DNA from: Kribbella sp. ALI-6-A
Lineage (GTDB): Bacteria > Actinomycetota > Actinomycetes > Propionibacteriales > Kribbellaceae
DNA length: 64,000 nt
Assembly (NCBI RefSeq): GCF_001984195.1
Contig: NZ_MTQN01000010.1
Location: forward strand, 1,054,001 to 1,118,000
Direction of reading: 5' to 3'
The notes under the pieces are model-generated. The model searched no databases, was not told the origin of the DNA, and was given only the letters and a program-made list of their open reading frames with translations. The position numbers were made by a program, and so were the translations under genes. Shown piece by piece: positions 24,894 to 34,338 of this stretch. Position 1 is the first letter of the stretch, and every line of letters begins with the position of its first letter.

Positions 24894-25829
24894 ATGAGTG
24901 ACATCGGGCGGGCGGTCAGCGCCTACCTCGACCACCTGACGGTCGAGCGCGGGCTGGCCGCCAACACCCTGGCGTCGTACCGGCGGGACCTGCGCCGGTA
25001 CGACGAGTACCTGGCGGGCGCGGGCATCACCGCGCTCGGGCGGATCTCCGAGGCGGTGGTCGGCGACTTCCTGATGCGGTTGCGGGAGGGCGACGCCGAC
25101 CATCCGCCACTGACCGCGTCCAGCGCGGGACGCACGGTGGTCGCGGTGCGAGGGTTCCACAAGTTCTGCCTGCGGGAAGGGCTGACGGCGGTCGACCCGG
25201 CCGCGGCGGTGAAGCCGCCGGTCCCGCCGCAACGGTTGCCGAAGGCGCTGTCCGTCGACGAGGTGACGAGAATCCTGACCGCGGCGGCCGGCGCGGAGGC
25301 GGAGCCCGCCGTGCTCTCGACGCGGGATGCCGCGCTGCTGGAGTTCCTGTACGGGACGGGCGCGCGGATCTCCGAAGCGGTCGGGCTCGACGTCGACGAG
25401 GTCGACCTGGAGGCCGGCGAGGTGCTGCTGCGCGGCAAGGGCAGCAAGGAGCGGGTCGTGCCGGTCGGGTCGTATGCGCGGGACGCCTTGGCGGCGTACC
25501 AGGTGCGGGGGCGTCCTGATCTGGTCGCGCGGGGTCGGGGGACACCGGCCCTGTTCCTCAACGCGCGAGGTGGGCGGCTCTCGCGGCAGAGCGCGTGGAC
25601 GGTGCTGCGGCGGGCGACCCAGCGGGCCGGGATCAGCAAGGAGATCTCGCCGCACACGCTGCGGCATTCCTTCGCGACGCACCTGCTCGACGGCGGTGCC
25701 GACGTACGAGTCGTGCAGGAGTTGCTGGGCCACGCGTCGGTGACGACCACGCAGGTCTACACGCTGGTCACCGTCGACAAGCTCCGCGAGGTCTACGCGA
25801 CCAGCCATCCCCGTGCGCTGTCGAGCTGA
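24894..25829 (+). CDS. xerD: Tyrosine recombinase XerD
   Basis: Site-specific recombinase that resolves chromosome dimers at dif together with XerC. All catalytic residues are present in 311 residues: Arg158 in GTGARISE, Lys182 in GKGSKER, His254 and Arg257 in HTLRHSF, His280 in [11 protein letters not shown], and nucleophile Tyr289. The N-terminal core-binding domain spans residues 1-110. Its place next to parA-scpA-scpB is the conserved actinobacterial position and supports XerD over an integrase. Confidence 0.93.
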   Translation: MSDIGRAVSAYLDHLTVERGLAANTLASYRRDLRRYDEYLAGAGITALGRISEAVVGDFLMRLREGDADHPPLTASSAGRTVVAVRGFHKFCLREGLTAVDPAAAVKPPVPPQRLPKALSVDEVTRILTAAAGAEAEPAVLSTRDAALLEFLYGTGARISEAVGLDVDEVDLEAGEVLLRGKGSKERVVPVGSYARDALAAYQVRGRPDLVARGRGTPALFLNARGGRLSRQSAWTVLRRATQRAGISKEISPHTLRHSFATHLLDGGADVRVVQELLGHASVTTTQVYTLVTVDKLREVYATSHPRALSS

Positions 25830-25831
25830 TC

Positions 25832-26722
25832 ATGCGTGAGGTGGTTGCCGCCGCGCGCGAGGTGCTGGCTGGGACGAAGCAGGCGCCGTACGCGCACACG
25901 AGTCATCTGCAGGTGCGGGTGCGCGGTGAGGTCGTCGTGGACGAGCACCTGCGGGGCCCGGTGGTGTCCGACGTCTTCTCGGTCACCAAGTCGGTGCTCG
26001 CGACCGTACTCGGAGTGATGGCCGCGCGTGGGGTGCTGCCGGATCTCGACAGCTCGGTGGGGGTCGTGCCGCAGAGTTGGCGTCAGCTGCTGACGATGAC
26101 GCGTGGTGCCGAGGTGCTCGACACCGACGAGGTGGTGGCGCTGCCGGGTGGACAGGTCGCGCACTTCGCGGCGGCTGCTCCAGTGACCGAGCCAGGCAAG
26201 GATTTCGCGTACGACGACGGCGCGGCGCACCTGCTGTCGGCGGCCGCTGGGCAAGTGCTGGGGGAGTCGGTCGGGGAGTTCGCCCGGCGTGAGTTGTTCG
26301 AGCCGCTCGGGATCGTGGACGCCGACTGGCTCACCGATCCGGACGGCGTGACCTTCGGGCACGCCCATCTGCGGATCAGCGCCGACGGGCTCGGCCGGAT
26401 CGGGCAGCTCTGGCTCGACCGGGGCGCGCCGCTGCTCGACCCGGCGTACTTCGCGCAGCTGGCCACGCCGTACTCGCGGGGTGGTCCGCCGGAGGGACTG
26501 CCGTACGGGTTCCTGACCTGGATCGACGACGGGATGCTGCTGGCCGGGGGATGGGCCGGGCAGCACGTGCTGGTGATCCCGCCGGCCCGGGCCGTCGTGG
26601 TGACGACCGGGTTCCCGAACTTCCGGTTCGGTCCGCCGCCGGACGACGACCTGCCGCCCGGCTGGGCGCCGGCGCTCGACCTCGTACGGCGACATCTGGT
26701 GCCCGTCCTGCTCGGCCGCTGA
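25832..26722 (+). CDS. Serine hydrolase of the beta-lactamase/DD-peptidase fold
   Basis: A 296-residue class C-like serine hydrolase. SVTK (50-53) is the SxxK motif with nucleophile Ser50, and AYDDGAAHLL stands at the YxN position with Asp replacing Asn. A late GGWAGQHVLV region corresponds to the KTG/HxG strand. There is no signal peptide, so it is probably cytoplasmic, as in 6-aminohexanoate-dimer-hydrolase-like esterases. It starts 2 bases after xerD and separates it from parA. Confidence 0.82.
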   Translation: MREVVAAAREVLAGTKQAPYAHTSHLQVRVRGEVVVDEHLRGPVVSDVFSVTKSVLATVLGVMAARGVLPDLDSSVGVVPQSWRQLLTMTRGAEVLDTDEVVALPGGQVAHFAAAAPVTEPGKDFAYDDGAAHLLSAAAGQVLGESVGEFARRELFEPLGIVDADWLTDPDGVTFGHAHLRISADGLGRIGQLWLDRGAPLLDPAYFAQLATPYSRGGPPEGLPYGFLTWIDDGMLLAGGWAGQHVLVIPPARAVVVTTGFPNFRFGPPPDDDLPPGWAPALDLVRRHLVPVLLGR

Positions 26723-26869
26723 GACGTCCGGCGTGCCGAACCGGACCCGATGTGCCACCGCCGCGGACGGTGTGCGATCATCCATGCACGGTCGGTCACC
26801 TTTCTCGGGTGATCGGCCTGCTGTGGAATGCCGACCGGAAACCACCCGACCCGGCTGCGGAGTGGCCGC

Positions 26870-26898
26870 TTGAGAGTGCTTGAATGCACGCTTACAGT
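26870..26898 (+). promoter_or_regulatory. Promoter of the parA-scpAB operon
   Basis: TTGAGA (26870-26875), a 17-base spacer and TACAGT (26893-26898) give a good vegetative-type promoter about 40 bases before parA. A GTCACC/GGTGAT hairpin further upstream (near 26795) may end the serine hydrolase transcript. Confidence 0.65.
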
Positions 26899-26938
26899 CG
26901 CTGGGATCGCCCGTATCGGTTGAAAGGTTTGACGAGTC

Positions 26939-28006
26939 ATGAACGAGTCGACATTCCCGGGCACCCAGCACCTGCAGCACCTGCACCTCCGGCCGACGAC
27001 GGAACCGATGCCGCCGGCCCCAGAACCGACCACGCCGCCGGCCCCGGCCGACGACCAGGGCCAGCGCCCGATCATCCCGAACAACTATGCGGAGATGCCC
27101 CGGCCGACGGCCAAGCTCACCGCGGAGGACATCGCACCTGTGAATGACCCGCACGGCCCGCGGAACAAGATCGGGCCGACCGGACGGCCACTTCCCGATC
27201 TGCCGGAGGTGTTGCCGCCGACCCGTCGCGGGCCGGCCCAGGTGATCGCCATGTGCAACCAGAAGGGTGGCGTCGGCAAGACCACGACCACCATCAACCT
27301 GGGGGCCGCGATCGCCGAGACCGGGCGCAAGGTGCTGCTGATCGACTTCGACCCGCAGGGTTCGGCCTCGATCGGGCTCGGCGTGCAGCCGCACGACCTG
27401 GAGCTGTCGGTCTACAACCTGCTGATGCAGCGCGACATCCGTCCCGACGAGGTGATCCAGGCCACCAAGGTGGAGAACCTCGACCTGCTGCCGGCCAACA
27501 TCGACCTGTCGGCCGCCGAGGTGCAGCTGGTCCAGGAGGTCGCCCGCGAGTACACGCTGTCGCGGGTGCTCGAGCCGATCATCCCGCACTACGACGTGAT
27601 CCTGATCGACTGCGCGCCGTCGCTGGGCCTGCTCACCGTGAACGCGCTGACCGCGTCGCACGGCATCGTCGTACCGCTGGAGTGCGAGTTCTTCGCGCTG
27701 CGAGGCCTGGCGATGCTGACCGACACGATCGGCAAGGTGCAGGACCGGCTCAACCCGAAGCTGGAGATCGTCGGCATTCTCGGCACCATGTTCGACGGGC
27801 GCACCACGCACGCCCGGGAAGTGCTCGACCGGGTCGTCCAGGCCTTCGACGAGCGCGTCTTCCACACCGTCATCCGGCGTACGGTGAAGTTCCCCGAGAC
27901 CACGGTCGTCGGCGAACCGATCACCACCTACGCCCCTTCGTCCCAAGCGGCTACCCAGTACCGCGACCTTGCCAAGGAGGTGCTGGCGCGTTGTCCCGCC
28001 GGGTGA
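26939..28006 (+). CDS. ParA/Soj-family ATPase of the scpAB locus
   Basis: A 355-residue P-loop ATPase. Residues 1-100 are a proline-rich, probably disordered extension. The ATPase follows with deviant Walker A KGGVGKTT (109-116), LIDFDPQGS (134-142) and LIDCAPSLG. This is the ParA copy that sits next to scpAB in actinobacteria, separate from the oriC parAB pair, so it should not be called the segregation ParA without proof. GAAAGG lies before the ATG. It overlaps the next gene by 16 bases. Confidence 0.9.
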   Translation: MNESTFPGTQHLQHLHLRPTTEPMPPAPEPTTPPAPADDQGQRPIIPNNYAEMPRPTAKLTAEDIAPVNDPHGPRNKIGPTGRPLPDLPEVLPPTRRGPAQVIAMCNQKGGVGKTTTTINLGAAIAETGRKVLLIDFDPQGSASIGLGVQPHDLELSVYNLLMQRDIRPDEVIQATKVENLDLLPANIDLSAAEVQLVQEVAREYTLSRVLEPIIPHYDVILIDCAPSLGLLTVNALTASHGIVVPLECEFFALRGLAMLTDTIGKVQDRLNPKLEIVGILGTMFDGRTTHAREVLDRVVQAFDERVFHTVIRRTVKFPETTVVGEPITTYAPSSQAATQYRDLAKEVLARCPAG

Positions 28007-28374
28007 GCCTGCCAGGTGCCAGCGAGCTGTTCGGGGGTGCGGCACCGAAACAGACCCGACCCGAGAAGCGCACCGCCACCGACGGACCGGCGCTGTCCGA
28101 CCGACCGGGATCCACCGGCCGGGCCCGGACCGCCGTCGTCGAGGACCGCAAGTCCAGTGGCCGGATCCGGCACGACACGAAGATCACCGTGTACGTGACG
28201 GAGGAAGAGCTGCTCGGACTCGAACAGACCAGACTCGCGCTCCGGGCCGAGCACGGCCTGACCGCCGACCGTGGACGGATCGTCCGCGAGGCGATCGACG
28301 TACTGCTGGCCGACTTCGTCGACCACGGTCCCGACTCGGTGCTGGTGCAGCGGCTCCGGGCTGCCGCGGAGTAG
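27991..28374 (+). CDS. Small ribbon-helix-helix-like partner of ParA
   Basis: A 127-residue protein that I do not recognise by name. A flexible basic N-terminus is followed by DTKITVYVTEEELLGLEQTR and a second helical stretch (GRIVREAIDVLL). Strand-helix-helix order of this kind suggests a ribbon-helix-helix DNA-binding fold. I chose the TTG at 27991 because AAGGAGG lies 10 bases upstream; a GTG at 28003 overlapping the parA stop (GTGA) is the alternative. Translational coupling to parA suggests that they act together, perhaps as a ParB substitute. Confidence 0.65.
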   Translation: MSRRVSLPGASELFGGAAPKQTRPEKRTATDGPALSDRPGSTGRARTAVVEDRKSSGRIRHDTKITVYVTEEELLGLEQTRLALRAEHGLTADRGRIVREAIDVLLADFVDHGPDSVLVQRLRAAAE

Positions 28375-28381
28375 GTCCGCC

Positions 28382-29365
28382 ATGGCCGACACCTCGACGG
28401 ACCTGCCGATCGACCTGCCGGACGCCGAGGCAACGGCCGGTTCCGGCAAGGGCTTCAGCGTCCACCTGGTCAACTTCGAGGGGCCGTTCGACCTGCTGCT
28501 GCAGCTGATCAGCAAGCACAAGCTGGACATCACCGAGATCTCGCTGTCGCAGGTCACCGACGAGTTCATCGCGCACATCAAGGCGCTCGGCTCGGAGTGG
28601 GACCTGGACCAGACGTCGGAGTTCCTGCTGATCGCCTCGACGCTGCTCGACCTGAAGGCGGCCCGGCTGCTGCCGCAGGGCGACGTCGAGGACGCCGAGG
28701 ACCTCGCGCTGCTCGAGGCGCGGGACCTGCTGTTCGCGCGGCTGCTGCAGTACCGGGCGTTCAAGCAGATCGCGGCGCTGATCCAGCACCGGATGGCCGA
28801 GGAGGGGCGGCGCTTCCCGCGCGCGGTCGGCATGGAGCCCCGGTACGCCGAACTGCTGCCGGAGGTGCTTCTCGGCGTCAGCCCGGCGGAGTTCGCCGCG
28901 CTGGCGGCGGCCGCGATGGCGCCGAAGAACAACATTCCCGAGGGCGTCTCGCTGGCGCACCTGCACGCGCCGGCGGTGACCGTGCGCGAGCAGGCGATCA
29001 TCATCGTCGACCGGTTGCGACGGCAACGCAGTACGACGTTCCGCACGCTGGTGTCGGACTCGCCGGACACGGTCACCACGGTCTGCCGGTTCCTGGCGTT
29101 GCTGGAGCTCTTCCGGGAGGCGGCCGTGGCGTTCGAGCAGGTGACGCCGCTGGGTGAGCTGACCATTCGCTGGACCGGCACCGACGAGGGCGAGATCGCC
29201 GTCGGTGACGAGTTCGACGAGGTGAAACCGCCGGAGTCCGACGAGGGCGAGGCCCCCGAGGTCACCGACGACCACATCACCGCCTTCCTCGCCGAAGGCG
29301 AACCCCTCACCGAGGACGACCCACCCGAACCCGACGAAGCCCCGACCGAGACGGCAGACCAGTGA
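28382..29365 (+). CDS. scpA: Segregation and condensation protein A (kleisin)
   Basis: Kleisin subunit that bridges the SMC ATPase heads in condensin. The 327-residue protein has the N-terminal FSVHLVNFEGPFDLLLQLIS and DITEISLSQVTDEF, the middle LLIASTLLDLKAARLLP, and the C-terminal winged helix ending near AVAFEQVTPLGELTIRW. An acidic tail of about 50 residues follows. It starts 7 bases after the upstream gene and overlaps scpB by 4 bases (GTGA). Confidence 0.94.
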   Translation: MADTSTDLPIDLPDAEATAGSGKGFSVHLVNFEGPFDLLLQLISKHKLDITEISLSQVTDEFIAHIKALGSEWDLDQTSEFLLIASTLLDLKAARLLPQGDVEDAEDLALLEARDLLFARLLQYRAFKQIAALIQHRMAEEGRRFPRAVGMEPRYAELLPEVLLGVSPAEFAALAAAAMAPKNNIPEGVSLAHLHAPAVTVREQAIIIVDRLRRQRSTTFRTLVSDSPDTVTTVCRFLALLELFREAAVAFEQVTPLGELTIRWTGTDEGEIAVGDEFDEVKPPESDEGEAPEVTDDHITAFLAEGEPLTEDDPPEPDEAPTETADQ

Positions 29366-30825
29366 CCGATTCCCAGCACCCCACCGACACGGCCACCGCC
29401 GATGCCCTGGAGTCGGTCAGCAGCACCGAAGAGTCGATCGACCAGCACGACGGCGGGGAGCCGACGGAGCTTTCGGACGAGACGCCGACACCGGCTGACG
29501 AGGCTGGCGAGTCTGCGCCGGACGGCGAGGCGAGCGAGTCCACATCCCACATTGATGTGGATGCCGACGTGCCGAGCGACGACATCGACGACTCCACCAC
29601 CGGGGACGTGGCCGAGGAGCTGATGCTCGACCTGGAGGTCGAGCCGCCGGCCGGAGAGGTCGTGCTCGACGACGTCAGCATGCGGCGGGCGCTCGAGGCG
29701 ATCCTGATGGTGACCGACGAGCCGTTGCCGGCGTTGGTGCTGGCTCGGGCGGTCGGGCGGCCGGTGGGCGACGTCAGCGAGGCGCTGAGCGGGCTGGCGG
29801 AGGAGTACACCGAGCAGGGGCGTGGGTTCGACCTGCGGGAGGTCGGCGGCGGCTGGCGGTACTACACGCGGCCGGAGCAGGCGCAGTACGTGGAGAAGTT
29901 CGTGCTCGACGGGCAGCAGGCGCGGTTGACGCAGGCGGCGCTGGAGACACTGGCCGTGGTCGCGTACAAGCAGCCGGTGAGTCGCGCCCGGGTGTCGGCG
30001 ATCCGCGGGGTCAACGTGGACGGCGTGATGCGGACGCTGATCAGCCGTGGGCTCGTGGAGGAAGCCGGCGCCGACACCGAGTCCCAGGCGACGCTCTACC
30101 GCACCAGCTCTTACTTTCTGGAGCGGATGGGTATGCAGAGCCTGGACGACCTGCCGGAACTCGCCCCCTACCTCCCGGAGATGGACGACGTGGAAGAAGA
30201 GCTCGCCGCCCAGAACACCCCGACCCCCGAGGACCTGCCCACCGACGGTGCCGGTACGCCGGACGGCACGCCCGAAGCCGTCGGTACGCCGGAGCCCGAC
30301 GAGGCGGTCACGTCCGACGTCGGTGCCGCGGGTATCGACGGCGACCTGAGCATCGGCGACGCCCCGGATCTCGACCTCGAGCACGAGGAGGACGAGCTGG
30401 AACCGGCCGAGGAGCTGGAGGCCGGCGGCGACACCGAGCTCGCCCAGGAAGAGGCCGACCCGGCCGAGTTCCCCGAGAGCGGGGACGCCGGCGCCGGTGA
30501 CTCGGAGGGCACCGACGACGAGCGCGGCGACTCCGTCGACCCGGACGGCGCAGAGCACGGGGTCAGCGACGACGACCCGCTCGGCGACAGCGACAGCGAC
30601 GACGGCACCGGCGAAGACGACGGCGACGAAGACGATGAAGACGACGACCGCCTGGAGCCCGCGGAGGAGCTGACCGCCGAGTCCGGCGACGACCTCCTGG
30701 ACCCTGCGGACGAGCCGGCCGACGACTCCCCGGCGGCGGACGGCGTACCGGCCGAGGGCGACGGAACGACGGGCGCCGCGGCCGGCCCGGGCGCCGCGCA
30801 GTACCGTGTCGGTAGTGATGACTGA
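29362..30825 (+). CDS. scpB: Segregation and condensation protein B with long acidic tails
   Basis: Partner of ScpA in the SMC condensin. The tandem winged-helix core is residues 100-275: MRRALEAILMVTDEPLP, WRYYTRPEQAQYV, ALETLAVVAYKQPVSRARVS, IRGVNVDGVMRTLISRGLV. It is flanked by an acidic N-terminal stretch of 100 residues and an acidic tail of about 205 residues (282-487) rich in Asp and Glu, making 487 residues against roughly 200 in most bacteria. The tail is low complexity, but base composition matches its neighbours. The GTG start overlaps scpA. Confidence 0.93.
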   Translation: MTDSQHPTDTATADALESVSSTEESIDQHDGGEPTELSDETPTPADEAGESAPDGEASESTSHIDVDADVPSDDIDDSTTGDVAEELMLDLEVEPPAGEVVLDDVSMRRALEAILMVTDEPLPALVLARAVGRPVGDVSEALSGLAEEYTEQGRGFDLREVGGGWRYYTRPEQAQYVEKFVLDGQQARLTQAALETLAVVAYKQPVSRARVSAIRGVNVDGVMRTLISRGLVEEAGADTESQATLYRTSSYFLERMGMQSLDDLPELAPYLPEMDDVEEELAAQNTPTPEDLPTDGAGTPDGTPEAVGTPEPDEAVTSDVGAAGIDGDLSIGDAPDLDLEHEEDELEPAEELEAGGDTELAQEEADPAEFPESGDAGAGDSEGTDDERGDSVDPDGAEHGVSDDDPLGDSDSDDGTGEDDGDEDDEDDDRLEPAEELTAESGDDLLDPADEPADDSPAADGVPAEGDGTTGAAAGPGAAQYRVGSDD

Positions 30826-31552
30826 AGAGACCGGGATCCGGTTGCAGAAGGCGCTCGCGCAGGCGGGCGTGGCGAGCCGGCGTAGTGCGGAGCTGCTGAT
30901 CGAGCAGGGCCGGGTCGAGGTGGACGGCGCGGTCGTCACCGAGTTCGGCACCCGGGTCGACCCCGCGGTGTCGGTGATCCGGGTCGACGGCGAGCGCATT
31001 CCGCCGTCCAGCGCGCACGCGTACCTGGTGCTCAACAAACCGCGCGGCGTCGTGACCACGATGGCCGACCCGCAGGGCCGCCCGTGCATCGCCGACTACG
31101 TGCAGGACCGCGAGGAGCGGCTGTTCCACATCGGCCGCCTCGACACCGACACCGAGGGACTGCTGCTGCTCACCAACCACGGTGAGTTCGCGCACCGGCT
31201 CGCGCACCCGTCGTACGAGGTCTCCAAGACCTACGTCGCCGAGGTCGACGGCAACGTCAAGCCGGTCGTGCTGCGCCGGCTGCTCGACGGTGTCCACCTC
31301 GACGACGGCCCGGCCCAGGCCGACACGGTCAAGGTGATGTCGGAGATCAAGGGCCGCACGCTGATCCAGATCACCCTGCACGAGGGCCGCAACCGGATCG
31401 TGCGCCGCATGTTCGACGCGGTCGGTCACCCGGTGAAACGGCTCACCCGCACGGCGATCGGCCCGGTCCGCCGCGGCAACCTGCACACCGGCGAACTCCG
31501 CGAGCTCGACCCGAAGGAACTCGGGCAACTCCTCGACCTCGTCGACTTGTAG
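30818..31552 (+). CDS. rluB: 23S rRNA pseudouridine synthase (RluB type)
   Basis: A 244-residue pseudouridine synthase of the RsuA/RluB/E/F group. The N-terminal S4 domain (RLQKALAQAGVASRRSAELL and GRVEVDG, residues 8-37) binds RNA. The catalytic motif GRLDTDTEGLLLLT holds Asp109. KPRGVVTT and EGRNRIVRRMF are also typical. The ATG lies inside the end of scpB (8-base overlap). Next to scpAB is its usual actinobacterial position; cmk and der, which often follow, are absent here. Confidence 0.92.
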   Translation: MTEETGIRLQKALAQAGVASRRSAELLIEQGRVEVDGAVVTEFGTRVDPAVSVIRVDGERIPPSSAHAYLVLNKPRGVVTTMADPQGRPCIADYVQDREERLFHIGRLDTDTEGLLLLTNHGEFAHRLAHPSYEVSKTYVAEVDGNVKPVVLRRLLDGVHLDDGPAQADTVKVMSEIKGRTLIQITLHEGRNRIVRRMFDAVGHPVKRLTRTAIGPVRRGNLHTGELRELDPKELGQLLDLVDL

Positions 31553-31577
31553 TACCTGGGGCCGAGTTCGCGGTGGC

Positions 31578-32726
31578 TCAGTGCCCGCGAAGAGCCCGGT
31601 CGAAGAAGCTCCGGACCAGCGCCCGTACGGCGGGAACGGCGTGCGGATGGTCACCGACCAGCTTCGTGCGCTCGGCGGAGGTCGTCAGTCCGGCGGCGAC
31701 CAGCTGGGGAGCGAAGGCCGCGTAGTCGGTGAAGATCCAGTGGTTGGCCCGGCGCAGTTGAGTACGGCGTACCGGGCCGCCGTGGGAGAGCAAGGCTGAC
31801 CAGGTGCGCTCGAAGCGGGCGTCGTGGAAGCCGTCCGTGCCGGCCAGGAGCACGGGCTTGCGGGTGCCGTGCTCGGCGATCGGGTAGAGGGTTCCGTCGG
31901 CCAGGTCGAGGTAGCCCTCGAGGTTGGCGGCGGCCTTGATCCGATGGTCCTCGTGCATTGTCCAGGCCGCGGTGGCGCCGCCGGCGGAGTGGCCGTAGAC
32001 GCCGACACGGCGGAGGTCGAGGGCGCGGTCGAGACCGCGGGGGAGTGCGGCGTCGGGATGGCGCCCGGCCGCGAGCAGTTCCAGCTGGTCGAGGACGAAG
32101 TGCAGGTCGGCGAAGCGAGTCGTCATCATCGTCCGGTTGAGGACCGGATCGGTCTGGACCTCGGGCGTGATCTCGATGACGCGCGGTGGGCGGCCGGGGA
32201 AGTCGACCTCGCTGGTCTCGCCGGGGTGGTCGACGGTGACCACGACGTAGCCGTGACTGGCCAGGTCTTCCGCGACGACCGTGCCGATCATGCGCGGGTC
32301 GGCGCCGCCGGGGCTGTAGAGCAGGACCGGCCGCCGTACGGCGAGCGCGGGCGCACCGGCGTACGAGTGGGTCGTGGTGGCGGCCCAGTCGACGCCGGCG
32401 GCGGGGAGCTCGGGATGCAGGAGTCCGGCATCGAGCCCTTGGAAGACCGCGGCGGCCGCCGGCGTCAGGTGGGGCGCGAGCTGGTAGCCGCGAGTAGTCG
32501 AGGCGGGGTAGTAGATCGTGGTCATCAGCTCACGGGTCGGGGCGTTGTTCCACGGATCGGTGCGGTTACGGTCGGTCAGCTGCAGCGTCGTCGTACCGAC
32601 GCGGTGTGGTCCGGTCGGAGCCGGCAGGCGCAGGACGAGGCCCGATGCGGCGAAGGCGGTGTGCGTCGGCAGGGCCCCCAGGAGGGCGGTCGACGCCGTG
32701 GCGGTGATGAAGGTTCGTCTCCTCAT
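31578..32726 (-). CDS. Exported alpha/beta hydrolase (PAF-acetylhydrolase-like), Tat-type signal
   Basis: A 382-residue secreted hydrolase. I start at MRRRTFITATAST, a twin-arginine-like signal (RRTFI followed by a hydrophobic stretch and an Ala-rich cleavage region); the frame is open further upstream without support. The catalytic Ser is in VGVYGHSAGGA, and PVLLYSPGGAD gives the oxyanion hole. FHDARFERTW and the late ANHWIFTDY supply likely Asp and His. It resembles platelet-activating-factor acetylhydrolase and polyester-type esterases. Tat genes lie 16 kb downstream in the same window. Confidence 0.82.
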   Translation of the reverse strand: MRRRTFITATASTALLGALPTHTAFAASGLVLRLPAPTGPHRVGTTTLQLTDRNRTDPWNNAPTRELMTTIYYPASTTRGYQLAPHLTPAAAAVFQGLDAGLLHPELPAAGVDWAATTTHSYAGAPALAVRRPVLLYSPGGADPRMIGTVVAEDLASHGYVVVTVDHPGETSEVDFPGRPPRVIEITPEVQTDPVLNRTMMTTRFADLHFVLDQLELLAAGRHPDAALPRGLDRALDLRRVGVYGHSAGGATAAWTMHEDHRIKAAANLEGYLDLADGTLYPIAEHGTRKPVLLAGTDGFHDARFERTWSALLSHGGPVRRTQLRRANHWIFTDYAAFAPQLVAAGLTTSAERTKLVGDHPHAVPAVRALVRSFFDRALRGH

Positions 32727-32911
32727 GAGCTCGACGCTGGCAGCCGCAACCGACGCGGTCACTACTGTCGGGACGACCTCCACCCGAAGATCCACCGACC
32801 GGTGGGCAGGGGGCTCGGCGCCGGGCCGGTTGACATCAAAGGCATAACGCCGGGAAACGCCGCGCCTGGGACAGGGCACGGATGTCGGAACCGGGCCGTA
32901 GTGTGGGTGAT

Positions 32912-34273
32912 GTGAACCGGCGAATCTTCGGTCTGGAGAACGAGTACGGCGTCACCTGCACCTTTCGCGGTCAGCGCCGACTGACCCCCGATGAGGTGGC
33001 GCGGTACCTGTTTCGGCGCGTCGTGTCCTGGGGGCGGAGCAGCAACGTCTTCCTCCGCAACGGGGCACGCCTCTACCTCGACGTGGGCTCCCACCCGGAG
33101 TACGCCACCGGCGAGTGCGACTCGGTCACCGACCTGATCGCGCACGACAAGGCCGGTGAGCGGATCCTCGAGGGACTGCTGGTCGACGCCCAGAAGCGGC
33201 TGCACGACGAAGGCATCTTCGGCGACGTCTACCTGTTCAAGAACAACACCGACTCGGCCGGCAACAGCTACGGCTGCCACGAGAACTACCTGGTCAGCCG
33301 GCACGGCGACTTCGCGAAGCTCGCCGACGTGCTGATCCCGTTCCTGGTCACCCGGCAGCTGATCTGCGGCGCCGGCAAGGTGCTGCAGACTCCGCGCGGC
33401 GCGGTGTACTCGGTGTCGCAGCGCGCCGAGCACATCTGGGAGGGCGTCTCCAGCGCGACCACGCGGTCCCGCCCGATCATCAACACCCGCGACGAGCCGC
33501 ACGCGGACGCCGAGCGGTTCCGCCGGCTGCACGTGATCGTCGGTGACTCGAACATGTCCGAGACCACGATGCTGCTCAAGGTGGCCAGCACCGACCTGGT
33601 GCTGCGGATGATCGAGGCCGGCATCGTGATGCGCGACCTGACGCTGGACAACCCGATCCGCGCGATCCGCGAGATCAGCCACGACATGACCGGCCGCCGC
33701 GAGGTCCGGCTGGCCAACGGCCGCGAGGCCAGCGCGCTGGACATCCAGGGCGAGTACCTGTCGAAGGCGCGCGACTTCGTCGACCGCCGCGAGCTCGGTA
33801 CGCCGGCCGTCGAGCGGGCGCTGTCGCTGTGGGAGCGCACGCTGAAGGCGATCGAGTCCGGCGACCTGTCCGGGATCGAGCGCGAGATCGACTGGGTGAT
33901 CAAGTACCGGCTGATCGAGCGCTACCGCCAGCAGAACAACCTCGGCCTGGCCAGCCCGCGAGTGGCCCAGCTCGACCTGGCCTACCACGACATCCACCGG
34001 CCGCGCGGTCTGTACTACCTGCTCGAGCGCAAGGGCGCGGTCACCCGGGTCGTCGACGACTTGCGGGTCTTCGAGGCCAAGTCTGTCCCGCCGCAGACCA
34101 CCCGCGCGCGGCTGCGCGGCGAGTTCATCAAGCGGGCGCAGGAGCGGCGACGCGACTTCACCGTTGACTGGGTGCACCTGAAGCTCAACGACCAGGCCCA
34201 GCGCACGGTGCTGTGCAAGGACCCGTTCAAGTCCCACGACGAGCGCGTCGAGAAGCTGATCGCGAGCATGTGA
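32912..34273 (+). CDS. pafA: Pup--protein ligase
   Basis: Joins the C-terminal glutamate of Pup to lysines of target proteins, marking them for the actinobacterial proteasome. The 453-residue protein begins [17 protein letters not shown] and has [13 protein letters not shown], whose Asp57 is the proposed catalytic base. Further typical segments are [20 protein letters not shown] and the C-terminal [21 protein letters not shown] chose the GTG at 32912 because Pup ligases conserve this start; an ATG at 32882 is in frame. TTGACA at 32830-32835 may be its -35. No pup, dop or prcBA gene is in the window. Confidence 0.96.
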   Translation: MNRRIFGLENEYGVTCTFRGQRRLTPDEVARYLFRRVVSWGRSSNVFLRNGARLYLDVGSHPEYATGECDSVTDLIAHDKAGERILEGLLVDAQKRLHDEGIFGDVYLFKNNTDSAGNSYGCHENYLVSRHGDFAKLADVLIPFLVTRQLICGAGKVLQTPRGAVYSVSQRAEHIWEGVSSATTRSRPIINTRDEPHADAERFRRLHVIVGDSNMSETTMLLKVASTDLVLRMIEAGIVMRDLTLDNPIRAIREISHDMTGRREVRLANGREASALDIQGEYLSKARDFVDRRELGTPAVERALSLWERTLKAIESGDLSGIEREIDWVIKYRLIERYRQQNNLGLASPRVAQLDLAYHDIHRPRGLYYLLERKGAVTRVVDDLRVFEAKSVPPQTTRARLRGEFIKRAQERRRDFTVDWVHLKLNDQAQRTVLCKDPFKSHDERVEKLIASM

Positions 34274-34277
34274 ACTC

Positions 34278-34308
34278 CGGCGCCCGGTACGACGAACCCC
34301 GGGCGCCG
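34278..34308 (+). terminator. Terminator hairpin after pafA
   Basis: Ten-base-pair perfect stem (CGGCGCCCGG / CCGGGCGCCG) with an 11-base loop, 4 bases after the pafA stop. No T-tract follows. It suggests that pafA is a single transcript here, unlike a continuous paf operon. Confidence 0.6.
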
Positions 34309-34338
34309 CAGCCGACTCCTCTTACTGAAGGCAGAACG

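Noticed and set aside
23652-25808. Very long open frame (over 700 codons) antisense to ald and xerD
   Set aside because: It mirrors two well-supported genes with conserved motifs. Open antisense frames are expected at this GC content, and its sequence shows no family features.
27928-31089. Open frame of over 1000 codons antisense to scpA, scpB and rluB
   Set aside because: A composition effect of the acidic GAC/GAG-rich tails, read on the other strand as Ser/Val/Leu-rich low complexity. All sense genes are firmly identified.
32830-32858. TTGACA before pafA considered as a full promoter
   Set aside because: The -35 is good, but the hexamer at 17-base spacing is GGAAAC, not a credible -10, so I did not list it as a promoter.
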